From Onthophagus taurus (taxonomy: Eukaryota > Arthropoda > Insecta > Coleoptera > Scarabaeidae): a stretch of DNA of 64,000 nt. Below the pieces are notes generated by a model. The model made no database searches and had not been told where the DNA came from. It saw only the letters and a program-made list of their open reading frames with translations. Every line of letters starts with the position of its first letter. The first letter of the stretch is position 1. Below, one piece after another: positions 44,301 through 59,300 of this stretch. The stretch covers positions 9,245,501 through 9,309,500 of the forward strand of contig NC_091970.1 of assembly GCF_036711975.1 (NCBI RefSeq), in the 5' to 3' direction. A program made the translations under genes and the position numbers.

Positions 44301-47300
44301 CCGAGGTCGCTTGCGGCCGAGACACTACGTTGGTGCCATTTTGATACAAAGTTATACCATTTTCAATGGTTTATACAGTATGGTATACAGAATGATTCAC
44401 ATAAGAATCGACACAGAGCAGGGACATGTAGAGGACAATAAATTAAGATGATTTAACGTAACTTATCTCTATACTAAGTTGTATCCCTGAGGAGTTATAG
44501 GCCTTCAAAGTTGACTCTTAAATTTTTAAAACATTGAATATCTTTGTAATATATTAAGCTAGAAAAATCAAATTTGGTATACGTTATGAGTTTAAATCAA
44601 GTTTTTAAATAGAAAAATGTAGACGTATTAAAAAGTTCTAATGCAAAGCGTTATGGAGTTAATTTTATAAAAATTTGGGTTATAAAAATCGTCAAAAAAT
44701 GGCAAGATACAAAAGTTTTAGCGTTTTTTCAAAATCTATTACAATAAACACAAATTAAGTATACAGGGTCAGTCAAAAAGTTTTGACGAAACCAAGTTAT
44801 GTTTTCTTTAATGGAACACCTGTATATTATTCCATTTCGATTCATCTCGAAATTCTAAACAAAATTCATGTAACACATCGTAAACCTAAACTTAATCGTT
44901 TTCGAAATATTCAACTTTGACAATCGCTCTTATAAATTACACAAACATATTTCTGTCGATTATGTTCATAATTCCTTAAGGTACCTACCTTCGAAAGTTT
45001 GAAAGCAGAGACATAACACATATCAAAAATACAAATATAGTTATATAAAAAAAAATAAAAAAAAGATAATGTAAATAATTAAATTCGTAAATTTTTAAAA
45101 GCTCGATATCTGGAAAACGGTTACGTTTAGGTGTATGAATTACTAGATGAACTGAAATATGGAATAATATACATTAAAGAAACCGTAACTTTGTTTCGTC
45201 CTAATTTTTTGACTGACCCTGTATACTTAATTTATTATTAATTTACACTAAGACTTTTGTATCTTAACATTTTTCGCTAACTATCTTATTTTAAGAGATA
45301 ATTGGCCGTTTCCATAGATATAAGCGACCCTGTATATTAATTAAGTCGAGGTCGCTTGCGAGCGAGGCGCTATATCGATGCCATATACAGTGTGTCCCCG
45401 GATTGTGTCCCCGTAAGGTATAATTGACGATAAATTTTTGAATTCAAATAAAATTCGGCATATCGCTATAATTTAACATAACAAACATTTTATCTTAATC
45501 AAGTTTTGTTGTACATTGCTCAGAAAGACCACTTTACCTGCAACGGTTAACAAACTTCTTGCGTTAACTTTGGTACTTTGATTATACCTTACGGGGACAC
45601 ACTGCAGACACAAAGGTATACAATTTTTAATAATTTATATACCAATATATGAATACTATACAAAAAAAACATGCTACATTGATACAATATTGATACAAAA
45701 GAAAAGTATACCATTTTCAAGAATATACAGGCTGTCTCTGTAAGTCGTGCTGTAATTTTAATTACAAATACTTGAGTTAAAACGATGACGATTCTTATAA
45801 AAGTTTTTAGTCTAAACCCATAAAAGGTTAAGATATGAGCCTTCAAAATTAAGAAATGTTTAAATATTTTCAATATGGTTTGTCGTAGAAAAATTAAATT
45901 TGGAAATTAATACAATATCATTATAAAAAATCGTTTTTGAAAATATGCAACCACGAGATCAATGCTATACAGGTGTTCACAAAGAATATTTCCTCAAAAC
46001 TTTTTTATTATGTAAAACCTTACATTTTCCAACTGATTCTAAAAACCCATTTCATTCTAAAATTATTTGTACTCTTAGATATTTTTGATTAGACGAGTTA
46101 ATCTCAAAATGATACAACCTCGATTTTGAAATGTTTTCATTAATCGTAGGTGCCTATGAAAACAAATTGTAAGTAAAGCAACGACATAATGAAAAAGTTT
46201 TAAAGAATAAACTTTGCGAACACCTTATTTTTAAAACAGATTTTAAACGATTTCTTATGATAACATTATTTGCCAAATTTACGACAAACCATATTAAAAA
46301 TATTTTGAAAGTTCATATCTTAACCTTTACCGACTTTTAGAAACACCCTGTGTATATAAGGATAAGTTATTAACATCCAGGCGATCGATAGTTACTAAAT
46401 CGTTTGAGAAAGATAAAAAGTTTTATACCAAACCACTTTCTATAACGTACAATTATTTTCCTGTATACAGGGTGTTGCATTTAGGCGTAACGGCAAGTAA
46501 GTAATTTTTTTTTACATGAAACAACCTGTATATTTTATTATATATTAGCTTTATCCCAACTTGTTTAAGATTTAAATTTTTACGATACAATTTATTAATA
46601 AATTGCCAAAAATATATATGCGTCATATACAATAGCTAAAATACAAAGACAGAATTTTTAAGAGTGAATTTTTTAAAGAGTGAATCTCTGAATGGTCTCA
46701 AAGTCGGATTAACCTTGAGTTTTTTTCGATTCTTTTCGTGGAGGGGTGACTAATTTAAGGGGACCTTTTGGGTCCTCGTAAATCAACCGTTTGGCGTGTG
46801 GACAACTCTTGCCATTACGATATACAAATAGCATCAACCTATAGTTTATATTTAGAAATTGTTTTCTACTATTCTCAATAACCCAACTTCACTCTTATTC
46901 CATAAATAAAAAAAAACTTTAACAAATTATAGAAAAAATTCAAAATGTAAGAGAAAAGAGATTTCTTTCCCATGAGATCCCCTACAATACCATAACTTAA
47001 AAAGGAAATATAAACGCTTTTGTAATCACCCAACTAGAACATTTTAAATTATGCATTTCTCTCACAAGCTATAATACGTAGCAATCTAAATTGGTGTACT
47101 TTTTCTTTCCCCGCGGTGTAATGAGATAAATTTGAAATATAAAATCTAAAATGAAAAAGAGTCTTTGCTGCGATATGAAAGTTTATTTCCGTCCCCGTCT
47201 CGTTAAATGTGCAACGTCGAAACGCGTCTCCATCTCCAAGTGTGCCAAGCGGGTCACTAGAGAAGAGACACTACTCTTTTAATTGGACGCCCGCGGGCGG

Positions 47301-50300
47301 GACGCGAAGAGACGACGACAACGACAATAACAAAAAGAGAGAAGAGTAATGCTGTCTTGCAGAGAGAAAAGCCAGCAACAAAATCGGGTTGGGAGAGGTC
47401 GGAATTCGACTGCTGGCAGTTCGTCGTCGCGCAGGAACTGGTCCTGCTAAGGCAATCGCTACTAAGGCAAAGTGCCAAAGACGACTCCCTACCCGGGAAG
47501 AAGGATGAAACTCTCTTTCTTAAAAGTACCTTCGACGATGACCTTGGTTAAAGGCTAAACACCTGCCTTTCCATTTGTAAATCAGAATAATTTTTTTTTC
47601 CAATCGTGAATCTCAAAATTTGCTAAGATTTTATTGATAATTTTTGGAATCACAAATAAATTTGAATTTTTAGCCTTTAATCCAATTCAATTAAGGATTG
47701 GTATTGTTTCAATAAATAATGTTTTTAAAAAGTAACTAGAAAAAATTTAAATAAAGTAGCGCCACTTGTATATGTGAGATTATCAATGTGATCATGAGTA
47801 AGAAATTGTAGAGTAACTAGAATCTGGTGATTTTTAAAAAGTTACTTTTCATGTACCAACCTAATTTTTTTCCCCCCAGATTTAGGTTGGTTACTTTAGC
47901 ATGACGTATAAGAAGTCTCATTCTTATACTACTTGATTTGGCCCTATTTTTGTACTTGAGTGGCACTTTGTTGGAAGTTGAGATGTACATTTTGTGACCC
48001 TAAGCATTTTGTACATTGGGATTTTGCTGTGTATTGATCAATGTAGTGTGAAAATTCGTATCATTTATTAAATTGTATCGAGAATCAAGCATTATCTAGT
48101 TTAAATCAAGTGTGTATAATCCTTTAAATACGGTATCTTGTTTTCTGGAAGCAATGTCTAGTCTTCTACAAATTGTATATAATGTTGTCAAGCAGTATTT
48201 GGTCTTCTGCAAGCAGTATATAATCTATTTCAAGCAGTATCTAGTATTCATTAAGCTCCGAAGTATGTATAATCCTTTGCATACAGTATCTAGTTTTCTG
48301 GAAGCAATATGTAGTCTTCTATAAACTATATGTAATGTTGTAGTAGCGATATATAGTTTATTTCAAGCAGTATCTAGTCTTCATTAAGCTCTGAAGTATG
48401 TATAATCTTCTGCATACGGTATCTTGTTTTCTGGAAGCAATGTCTAGTCTTCTACAAACTGTATATAGTGTTGTCAAGCAGTATTTGGTCTTCTGCAAGC
48501 AGTATATAGTCTATTTCAAGCAGTATCTAGTATTCATTAAGCTCCGAAGTATGTATAATCCTTTGCATACAGTATCTAGTTTTCTGGAAGCAATATCTAG
48601 TCTTCTATAAACTGTATATAATGTTGTAGTAGCAGTATATAGTTTATTTCAAGCAGTATCTAGTCTCCGTCATGCTCCGAACTGTGTATAATCCTCTGCA
48701 ACAGTTTCTAATTCTTTACAAACAATATCTAGTCTTCTACAAACTATATATAATCTTCTGTTAGCAATATGTGGTCTTCTGCAAGCAGTATATAGTCTAT
48801 TTCAAGCAGTATCTAGTCTTCATTAAGCTCTGAAGTATGTATAATCTTCTGCATACGGTATTTTGTTTTCTGGAAGCAATGTCTAGTCTTCAACAAACTG
48901 TATATAGTATTGTCAAGCAGTATTTGGTCTTCTGCAAGCAGTATATAGTCTATTTCAAGCAGTATCTAGTATTCATTAAGCTCCGAAGTATGTATAATCC
49001 TTTGCATACAGTATCTAGTTTTCTGGAAGCAATATCTAGTCTTCTATAAACTGTATGTAATGTTGTAGTAGCGATATATAGTCTATTTCAAGCAGTATCT
49101 AGTCTTCATTAAGCTCTGAAGTATGTATAATCTTCTGCATACGGTATCTTGTTTTCTAGAAGCAATGCCTAGTCTTCTACAAACTATATATAATCTTCTG
49201 TTAGCAATATGTGGTCTTCTGCAAGCAGTATGTAGTCTATTTCAAGCAGTATCTAGTCTTCATTAAGCTCTGAAGTATGTATAATCCTCTGCATACGGTA
49301 TCTTGTTTTCTGGAAGCAATGGCTAGTCTTCTACAAACTGTATATAGTATTGTCAAGCAGTATTTGGTCTTCTGCAAGCAGTATATAGTCTATTTCAAGC
49401 AGTATCTAGTATTCATTAAGCCCCGAAGTATGTATAATCCTTTGCATACAGTATCTAGTTTTCTGGAAGCAATATCTAGTCTTCTATAAACTGTATATAA
49501 TGTTGTAGTAGCAGTATATAGTTTATTTCAAGCAATATCTAGTCTCCGTCATGCTCCGAACTGTGTATAATCCTCTGCAACAGTTTCTAATTCTTTGCAA
49601 ACAATATCTAGTCTTCTACAAACTATATATAATCTTCTGTTAGCAATATGTGGTCTTCTGCAAGCAGTATATAGTCTATTTCAAGCAATATCTAGTCTTC
49701 ATTAAGCTCTGAAGTATGTATAATCTTCTGCATACGGTATCTTGTTTTCTAGAAGCAATGTCTAGTCTTCTACAAACTGTATATAGTGTTATCAAGCAGT
49801 ATTTGGTCTTCTGCAAGCAGTATATAGTCTATTTCAAGCTGTATCTAGTATTCATTAAGCCCCGAAGTATGTATAATCCTTTGCATACAGTATCTAGTTT
49901 TCTGGAAGCAATATCTAGTCTTCTATAAACTGTATATAATGTTGTAGTAGCAGTATATAGTTTATTTCAAGCAGTATCTAGTCTCCGTCATGCTCCGAAC
50001 TGTGTATAATCCTCTGCAACAGTTTCTAATTCTTTACAAACAATATCTAGTCTTCTACAAACTATATATAATCTTCTGTTAGCAATATGTGGTCTTCTGC
50101 AAGCAGTATATAGTCTATTTCAAGCAGTATCTAGTCTTCATTAACCTCTGAAGTATGTATAATCTTCTGCATACGGTATCTTATTTTCTGGAAGCAATGT
50201 CTAGTCTTCTACAAACTGTATATAGTGTTGTCAAGCAGTATTTGGTCTTCTGCAAGCAGTGTATAGTCTATTTCAAGCAGTATCTAGTATTCATTAAGCT

Positions 50301-53300
50301 CCGAAGTATGTAGAATCCTTTGCATACAGTATCTAGTTTTCTGGAAGCAATATGTAGTCTTCTATAAACTGTATGTAATGTTGTAGTAGCAGTATATAGT
50401 CTATTTCAAGCAGTATCTAGTATTCATTAAGCTCCGAAGTATGTATAATCCTTTGCATACAGTATCTAGTTTTCTGGAAGCAATATCTAGTCTTCTATAA
50501 ACTGTATGTAATGTTGTAGTAGCAATATATAGTCTATTTCAAGCAGTATCTAGTCTCCGTCATGCTCCGAACTGTGTATAATCCTCTGCAACAGTTTCTA
50601 ATTCTTTGCAAACAATATCTAGTCTTCTACAAACTATATATAATCTTCTGTTAGCAATATGTGGTCTTCTGCAAGCAGTATATAGTCTATTTCAAGCAGT
50701 ATCTAGTCTTCATTAACCTCTGAAGTATGTATAATCGTCTGCATACGGTATCTTGTTTTCTGGAAGCAATGTCTAGTCTTCTACAAACTGTATATAGTGT
50801 TGTCAAGCAGTATTTGGTCTTCTGCAAGCAGTATATAGTCTATTTCAAGCAGTATCTAGTATTCATTAAGCTCTGAAGTATGTATAATCTTCTGCATACG
50901 GTATCTTGTTTTCTAGAAGCAATGTCTAGTCTTCTACAAACTGTATATAGTGTTGTCAAGCAGTATTTGGTCTTCTGCAAGCAGTATATAGTGTATTTCA
51001 AGCAGTATCTAGTCTTCATTAAGCTCTGAAGTATGTATAATCTTCTGCATACGGTATCTTGTTTTCTAGAAGCAATGTCTAGTCTTCTACAAACTGTATA
51101 TAGTGTTGTCAAGCAGTATTTGGTCTTCTGCAAGCAGTATATAGTCTATTTCAAGCAGTATCTAGTATTCATTAAGCTCCGAAGTATGTATAATCCTTTG
51201 CATACAGTATCTAGTTTTCTGGAAGTTATATCTAGTCTTCTATAAACTGTATGTAATCTTGTAGTAGCAGTATATAGTCTATTTCAAGCAGTATCTAGTC
51301 TCCGTCATGTTCCGAACTGTGTATAATCCTCTGCAACAGTTTCTAATTCTTTGCAAACAATATCTAGTCTTCTACAAACTATATATAATCTTCTGTTAGC
51401 AATATGTGGTCTTCTGCAAGCAGTATATAGTGTATTTCAAGCAGTATCTAGTATTCATTAAGCTCTGAAGTATGTATAATCCTCTGCATACGGTATCTTG
51501 TGTTCTGGAAGCAATGTCTAGTCTTCTACAAACTATATATAGTGTTGTCAAGCAGTATTTGGTCTTCTGCAAGCAGTATATAGTCTATTTCAAGCAGTAT
51601 CTAGTATTCATTAAGCTCCGAAGTATGTATAATCCTTTGCATACAGTATCTAGTTTTCTGGAAGTTATATCTAGTCTTCTATAAACTGTATGTAATCTTG
51701 TAGTAGCAGTATATAGTCTATTTCAAGCAGTATCTAGTATTCATTAAGCTCCGAAGTATGTAGAATCCTTTGCATACAGTATCTAGTTTTCTGGAAGCAA
51801 TATGTAGTCTTCTATAAACTGTATGTAATGTTGTAGTAGCAGTATATAGTCTATTTCAAGCAGTATCTAGTATTCATTAAGCTCCGAAGTATGTATAATC
51901 CTTTGCATACAGTATCTAGTTTTCTGGAAGCAATATCTAGTCTTCTATAAACTGTATGTAATCTTGTAGTAGCAGTATATAGTCTATTTCAAGCAGTATC
52001 TAGTCTCCGTCATGTTCCGAACTGTGTATAATCCTCTGCAACAGTTTCTAATTCTTTGCAAACAATATCTAGTCTTCTACAAACTATATATAATCTTCTG
52101 TTAGCAATATGTGGTCTTCTGCAAGCAGTATATAGTGTATTTCAAGCAGTATCTAGTATTCATTAAGCTCTGAAGTATGTATAATCCTCTGCATACGGTA
52201 TCTTGTGTTCTGGAAGCAATGTCTAGTCTTCTACAAACTATATATAGTGTTGTCAAGCAGTATTTGGTCTTCTGCAAGCAGTATATAGTCTATTTCAAGC
52301 AGTATCTAGTATTCATTAAGCTCCGAAGTATGTATAATCCTTTGCATACAGTATCTAGTTTTCTGGAAGCAATATCTAGTCTTCTATAAACTGTAAGTAA
52401 TGTTGTAGTAGCAATATATAGTCTATTTCAAGCAGTATCTAGTCTCCGTCATGCTCCGAACTGTGTATAATCCTCTGCAACAGTTTCTAATTCTTTGCAA
52501 ACAATATCTAGTCTTCTACAAACTATATATAATCTTCTGTTAGCAATATGTGGTCTTCTGCAAGCAGTATATAGTCTATTTCAAGCAGTATCTAGTCTTC
52601 ATTAAGCTCTGAAGTATGTATTATCTTCTGCATACGGTATCTTGTTTTCTGGAAGCAATGTCTAGTCTTCTACAAACTGTATATAGTGTTGTCAAGCAGT
52701 ATTTGGTCTTCTGCAAGCAGTATATAGTCTATTTCAAGCAGTATCTAGTATTCATTAAGCCCCGAAGTATGTATAATCCTTTGCATACAGTATCTAGTTT
52801 TCTGGAAGCAATATCTAGTCTTCTATAAACTGTATATAATGTTGTAGTAGCAGTATATAGTTTATTTCAAGCAATATCTAGTCTCCGTCATGCTCCGAAC
52901 TGTGTATAATCCTCTGCAACAGTTTCTAATTCTTTGCAAACAATATCTAGTCTTCTACAAACTATATATAATCTTCTGTTAGCAATATATGGTCTTCTGC
53001 AAGCAGTATATAGTCTATTTCAAGCAATATCTAGTCTTCATTAAGCTCTGAAGTATGTATAATCTTCTGCATACGGTATCTTGTTTTCTGGAAGCAATGT
53101 CTAGTCTTCTACAAACTATATATAGTGTTGCCAAGCAGTATTTGGTCTTCTGCAAGCAGTATATAATCTATTTCAAGCAGTATCTAGTATTCATTAAGCT
53201 CCGAAGTATGTATAATCCTTTGCATACAGTATCGAGTTTTCTGGAAGCAATATGTAGTCTTCTATAAACTGTATGTAATGTTGTAGTAGCAGTATATAGT

Positions 53301-56300
53301 GTATTTCAAGCAGTATCTAGTCTCCGTCATGCTCCGAACTGTGTATAATCCTCTGCAACAGTTTCTAATTCTTTGCAAACAATATCTAGTCTTCTACAAA
53401 CTATATATAATCTTCTGTTAGCAATATGTGGTCTTCTGCAAGCAGTATATAGTCTATTTCAAGCAGTACTAGTCTTCATTAAGCTCTGAAGTATGTATAA
53501 TCTTCTACATACGGTATCTTGTTTTCTGGAAGCAATGTCTAGTCTTCTACAAACTGTATATAGTATTGTCAAGCAGTATTTGGTCTTCTGCAAGCAGTAT
53601 ATAGTCTACTTCAAGCAGTATCTAGTATTCATTAAGCCCCGAAGTATGTATAATCCTTTGCATACAGTATCTAGTTTTCTGGAAGCAATATCTAGTCTTC
53701 TATAAACTGTATATAATGTTGTAGTAGCAGTATATAGTTTATTTCAAGCAGTATCTAGTCTCCGTCATGCTCCGAACTGTGTATAATCCTCTGCAACAGT
53801 TTCTAATTCTTTGCAAACAATATCTAGTCTTCTACAAACTATATATAATCTTCTGTTAGCAATAGGTGGTCTTCTGCAAGCAGTATATAGTCTATTTCAA
53901 GCAGTATCTAGTCTTCATTAAGCTCTGAAGTATGTATAATCCTCTGCATACAGTATCTCGTTTTCTGGAAGCAATATCTAGTCTTCTATAAACTGTATAT
54001 AGTGTTGTCAAGCAGTATTTGGTCTTCTGCAAGCAGTATATAGTCTATTTCAAGTAGTATCTAGTATTCATTAAGCTCCGAAGTATGTATAATCCTTTGC
54101 ATACAGTATCTAGTTTTCTGGAAGCTATATCTAGTCTTCTATAAACTGTATGTAATGTTGTAGTAGCAGTATATAGTCTATTTCAAGCAGTATCTAGTCT
54201 CCGTCATGCTCCGAACTGTGTATAATCCTCTGCAACAGTTTCTAATTCCTTGCAAACAATATCTAGTCTTCTACAAACTATATATAATCTTCTGTTAGCA
54301 ATATCTGGTCTTCTGCAAGCAGTTTATAGTCTATTTCAAGCAGTATCTAGTATTCATTAAGCTCCGAAGTATGTATAATCCTTTGCATACAGTATCTAGT
54401 TTTCTGGAAGCAATATCTAGTCTTCTATAAACGGTAAGCAATGTTGTAGTAGCAATATATAGTCTATTTCAAGCAGTATCTAGTCTCCGTCATGCTCTGA
54501 ACTGTGTATAATCCTCTGCAACAGTTTCTAATTCTTTGCAAACAATATCTAGTCTTCTACAAACTATATATAATCTTTTGTTAGCAATATCTGGTCTTCT
54601 GCAAGCAGTTTATAGTCTATTTCAAGCAGTATCTAGTATTCATTAAGCTCCGAAGTATGTATAATCCTTTGCATACAGTATCTAGTTTTCTGGAAGCAAT
54701 ATCTAGTCTTCTATAAACGGTAAGCAATGTTGTAGTAGTAATATATAGTCTATTTCAAGCAGTATCTAGTCTCCGTCATGCTCTGAACTGTGTATAATCC
54801 TCTGCAACAGTTTCTAATTCTTTGCAAACAATATCTAGTCTTCTACAAACTATATATAATCTTTTGTTAGCAATATGTGGTCTTCTGCAAGCAGTTTATA
54901 GTCTATTTCAAGCAGTATCTAGTATTAATTAAGCTCCGAAGTATGTATAATCCTTTGCATACAGTATCTAGTTTTCTGGAACCAATATCTAGTCTTCTAT
55001 AAACTGTATATAATGTTGTAGTAGCAGTATTTGGTATTCTGGAAGCAGTATATAGTCTATTCCAAGCAATATCTAGTCTCCGTCATGTTCCGAACTGTGT
55101 ATAATCCTCTGCAACAGTTTCTAATTCCTTGCAAACAATATCTAGTCTTCTACAAACTATATATAATCTTTTGTTAGCAATATCTGGTCTTCTGCAAGTT
55201 ATATATAATCTATTTTAAGCAAAAAACTGCTTAAAAATAAAAAAATTGGGGTTGGTAGCCTTTCGTATCATTATTAACGTAATTATTACTGCAAGTTTTT
55301 AGTTTAGTAATAATTTAAATTTTAAATAAATAATTTCATTAGTTTTTCTAAAAATTAGTTATTTCTAAATTTGATAAAATTGAGGTTGGTAGCCCTTTCT
55401 ATCATTTCGATTTTTTGACAGAAACGGTTTCTTTTCAAGTTTTAATTAATTTATTATTAATTTTCTAATTGTTAAGTGTTTTATATTGTTTGTTCTTCAT
55501 AAATCGATTCTTTTTAGTAGCAACTCAGTAAGTAAATAGTTTTTATCGACTTGAAATTCTTTTCTAACATAACCTTGTTTTAATTAATTTTGGGTTGAGA
55601 TTAAAATAAATTATCAAGATTTTTGGTTTTAATAACGTAACTATTACTTAAATTTTTTTAGTTTAGAAAAAATTTAAATTTTAAATAAATAATTTCATTA
55701 AAAATATTATATAGTTATTTTTAAATTTTATAAATTCAAGTTGGTAGCCCTTCCTATCATTACGATTTTTTGACAGAAACGGTTTCTTTTCAAGTTTTAT
55801 TTAATTTATTATTAATTTTCTAGTTGTTAAGTGTTTTACATTGTTTATTCTTCATGAATCCTTTTTAGTTGCAACTTAGTAAGTAAATAGTTTTTATCGA
55901 CTTGAAATTCTTTTCCAACATAACCTTGCTTTAATTAATCTTGGGTTGAGATTAAAATAAATTATCAAGATTTTTGGTTTTATTAACGTAATTATTACTT
56001 CAATTTTTTAATTTAGTAACAATTTAAATTTTAAACAAATAATTTCATTAAAAATGTTATATAGTTATTTTTAAATTTGATAAAATTCAAGTTGGTAGCC
56101 CTTCCTTTCATTTCAATTTTTTGACAGAAACGATTTCTTTTCAAGTTTTAACCAATGTATTATTAATTTTCTTATTGTTAAGTGATTTATATTGTTTGTT
56201 CTTCACGAATCGATCCCTTTTTAGTTGCAACTCAGTAAGTAAATAGTTTTTATCGACTTGAAATTCTTTTCTGAAATAATCTTTGCTTTAATTAATTTTG

Positions 56301-59300
56301 GGTTGAAATTAGCAAGATTTTGGTTCAATTTTTTAGTTTAATAATAATTTAAATTCGTTTCGATGTTTAGGAAAGAGGATGGGAATACAAACAAATAACA
56401 ATAACGAGAGTTCCGGGTTATGGATTTGGGATCGCAGTATCCGGAGGCCGGGATAATCCGCATTTCGCATCGGGGGATCCCAGCATAGCCGTTAGCGACG
56501 TTTTGGCTTCTGGCCCAGCCGAAAGACTTCTTCAGTAAGTTTTCATCTTTAATTAATTCCTTAATTACGTAATCACCCAACATTTTCGTTTAATCCAGAG
56601 TAAACGATCGGATTATTTCTGTAAACGGCATCTCGTTACAAAACGTCGATTACGCCACCGCCGTTCAAGTCTTAAGAGATTCCGGAGACACGGTGATCTT
56701 AGTGGTTAAAAGAAGAATCGTTCAACACTCACACAGCGCTTCGTTCCCGGGGACTCCATTAGCCGCTTTAGGAATTAATCCTTTACCGCCGAAAGTTACT
56801 TTAACTAAAAATTCGAAAAAAGAAGGTAAAAAGGTTCAAATTCAAATAAATCTAATTCATTTTAATTTAATTTAAGATTTTGGAATAGTCCTTGGGTGCA
56901 AATTGTTCATAAAAGAAATCTCAGCAAAAGCCCGGGAGCAATTATTAAACACGAATCAAATGTTATCAGAAGGCGATTTCATCGTAAAATTAAACAACAC
57001 TAATTGCAACGATTTGATGTCGTTGAAAGAGGCGAAAAAGATTATCGATGGTACGAAAGATAAACTTCATATAACTGTTAATCGGGATTTATCGTCAAAT
57101 CAAAATGCGATTCATCAAATTCAAGGATCTTTAAGTACTACAGGTGATGATTTTTTGACTTCTGGGCAAAGTTATTCGAATCAAAACCTTTATGTTCAAC
57201 CCCCGACGCGAAATCCAAATTTAAATAACGGTTTCGATGATAAAATGGATCTTCCAAGTGGCCCGAATTCCCTTAATGAAGATAAAAGTAATTTAGCACC
57301 TAGAGGGCGCCTTCGGGGACCTTTATCTCAAGACAATTTGAATCAACTTGATCGAAATAGTTATGGAAGATCAAAAGGGCGGGATGAACCTCCGAGACCA
57401 CCCCCACCACGCCCTGAAGATTATTATAGTCGAGGGAGATTATATGATGAAGATCCAATTATTTTAAAAACTAAACAACAACCAATGTATTTTTAATTTT
57501 AATTAAATTTAATTTTGTATTATATAATTTTGATTTTAGCCCCGATGCAAGATTTATAACATTTCATAAAGAAGGTTCAGTTGGAATTCGATTAACCGGA
57601 GGAAATTTCGTTGGAATTTTCGTCACCGCGGTTCAACCCGGAAGTCCCGCTTCATTACAAGGCCTCCAACCCGGCGATAAAATCTTAAAAGTAAACGACA
57701 TGGATATGTCGGGGGTTACCCGAGAAGAAGCGGTCCTATTTCTACTTAGTTTACAAGATCGAATCGAATTGATTGTGCAATATTGTAAAGAAGAATACGA
57801 TTCTATCGTAGCATCCCAAAAAGGAGATAGCTTTTACATTAAAACTCACTTCCATTACGAAAATCCCGCGAAAGGGGAACTTTCGTTTAAATCTGGTGAT
57901 ATTTTCCATGTTATTGATACGCTTTATAACGGTGTTGTTGGATGTTGGCAAGTTTATAGGATCGGTACTCAATTTTTTTTGATTCTTTTAATCATTTTTA
58001 ATAATTTTTAATGTTTTAGGTCCTAATAATCAAGAAATACAAAAAGGAATTGTCCCGAATAAATCCCGCGCGGAAGAATTGGCAACCGCGCAATTTAACG
58101 CCACTAAAAAGGAAATGTCAGCGAATGAATCGCGGGGTAACTTCTTTAGGAGACGAAGAAGTTCAAATAGACGATCTAAAAGTTTAGGAAAAGTAAAATT
58201 TTAATGTCTTAAGGAAGATATTGTTTTAAATGATTGGTTTTTTGTAGGAACATTGGGATGATATATTGTTCTCAGACACCGTTTCGAAATTCCCGGCTTA
58301 CGAACGCGTCGTTTTGAAACATCCGGGTTTTACGAGACCCGTGATTTTGTTTGGGCCGATTGCTGATGTTGCTAGAGACAAATTGTTGAAGGATTTTCCG
58401 GATAAATTTATTTCTCCACGTAAGTAAAGTAACGATATTTAAACATATTTTATTAATAAATATAGGGTGAGTTATAACTAGGAAGAGATTTTCTTAAAAA
58501 TGTTTTAATTTTTCTTAAATAACCATTAATAATCCAAACAAAGTTCTGGGAAACTTCGATTTTGTAAAATTGAGGTTGGTAGCCCTTCCTATCATTTCGA
58601 TTTTTGACAGAAACGGTTTCTCTTCAAGTTTTAATTAATTTTCTAATTGTTAAGTATTTTGTATTGTTTATTCTTCATGAATCTATCCTTTTTAGCTGCA
58701 AAGTACTTAGTTTTTATCGACTTGATAAATAATTTTATTAATATTTCCCTAAAAATTAGTTATTTTCAAATTTGATAAAATTGAGGTTGGTAGCCCTTCC
58801 TATCATTTCGATTTTTTGACAGAAACGGTTTTTGTCAAGTTTTAATTAATTTATTATTAATTTTCTAATTGTTAAGTATTTTGTGTTGTTTATTCTTCAT
58901 GAATCTATCCTTTTTAGCTGCAAAGTACTTAGTTTTTATCGACTTGACAAATAATTTTATTAATATTTCCCTAAAAATTAGTTATTTTCAAATTTGATAA
59001 AATTGAGGTTGGCTGCCCTTCCTATCATTTCGATTTTTTAACAAACGGTTTCTTTTCAAGTTTTAATTAACTTATTATTAATTTTCTAATTGTTGAGTAT
59101 TTTATATTGTTTATTCTTCATGAATCGATCCTTTTTAGTTGCAACTCAGTAAGTAAATAGTTTTTATCGACTTGAAATTCTTTTCTAACATAACCTTGCT
59201 TTAATTAATCTTGGGTTGAGATTAAAACAAATTAGCAAGATTTTTGGTTTTATTAACGTAATTATTACTTAAATTTTTTAGTTTAATAATAATTTCAATT

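Noticed and set aside
47257..47551. Overlapping ORFs on both strands in the GC-rich island
   Set aside because: Length is explained by GC content. No motif, no splice partner.
48112..53705. Repeated 70-codon ORFs (MYN(L/P)LHTV...) every 439 bp
   Set aside because: They fall in the minisatellite, are open on both strands, and the period is not a multiple of three. They have no start context or splice logic, so they are by-products of the repeat.
56903..57496. Stand-alone 197-residue gene
   Set aside because: It is pyd exon 4: the true exon begins at 56877 and is spliced at 57486. The stop after PMYF lies in the intron.
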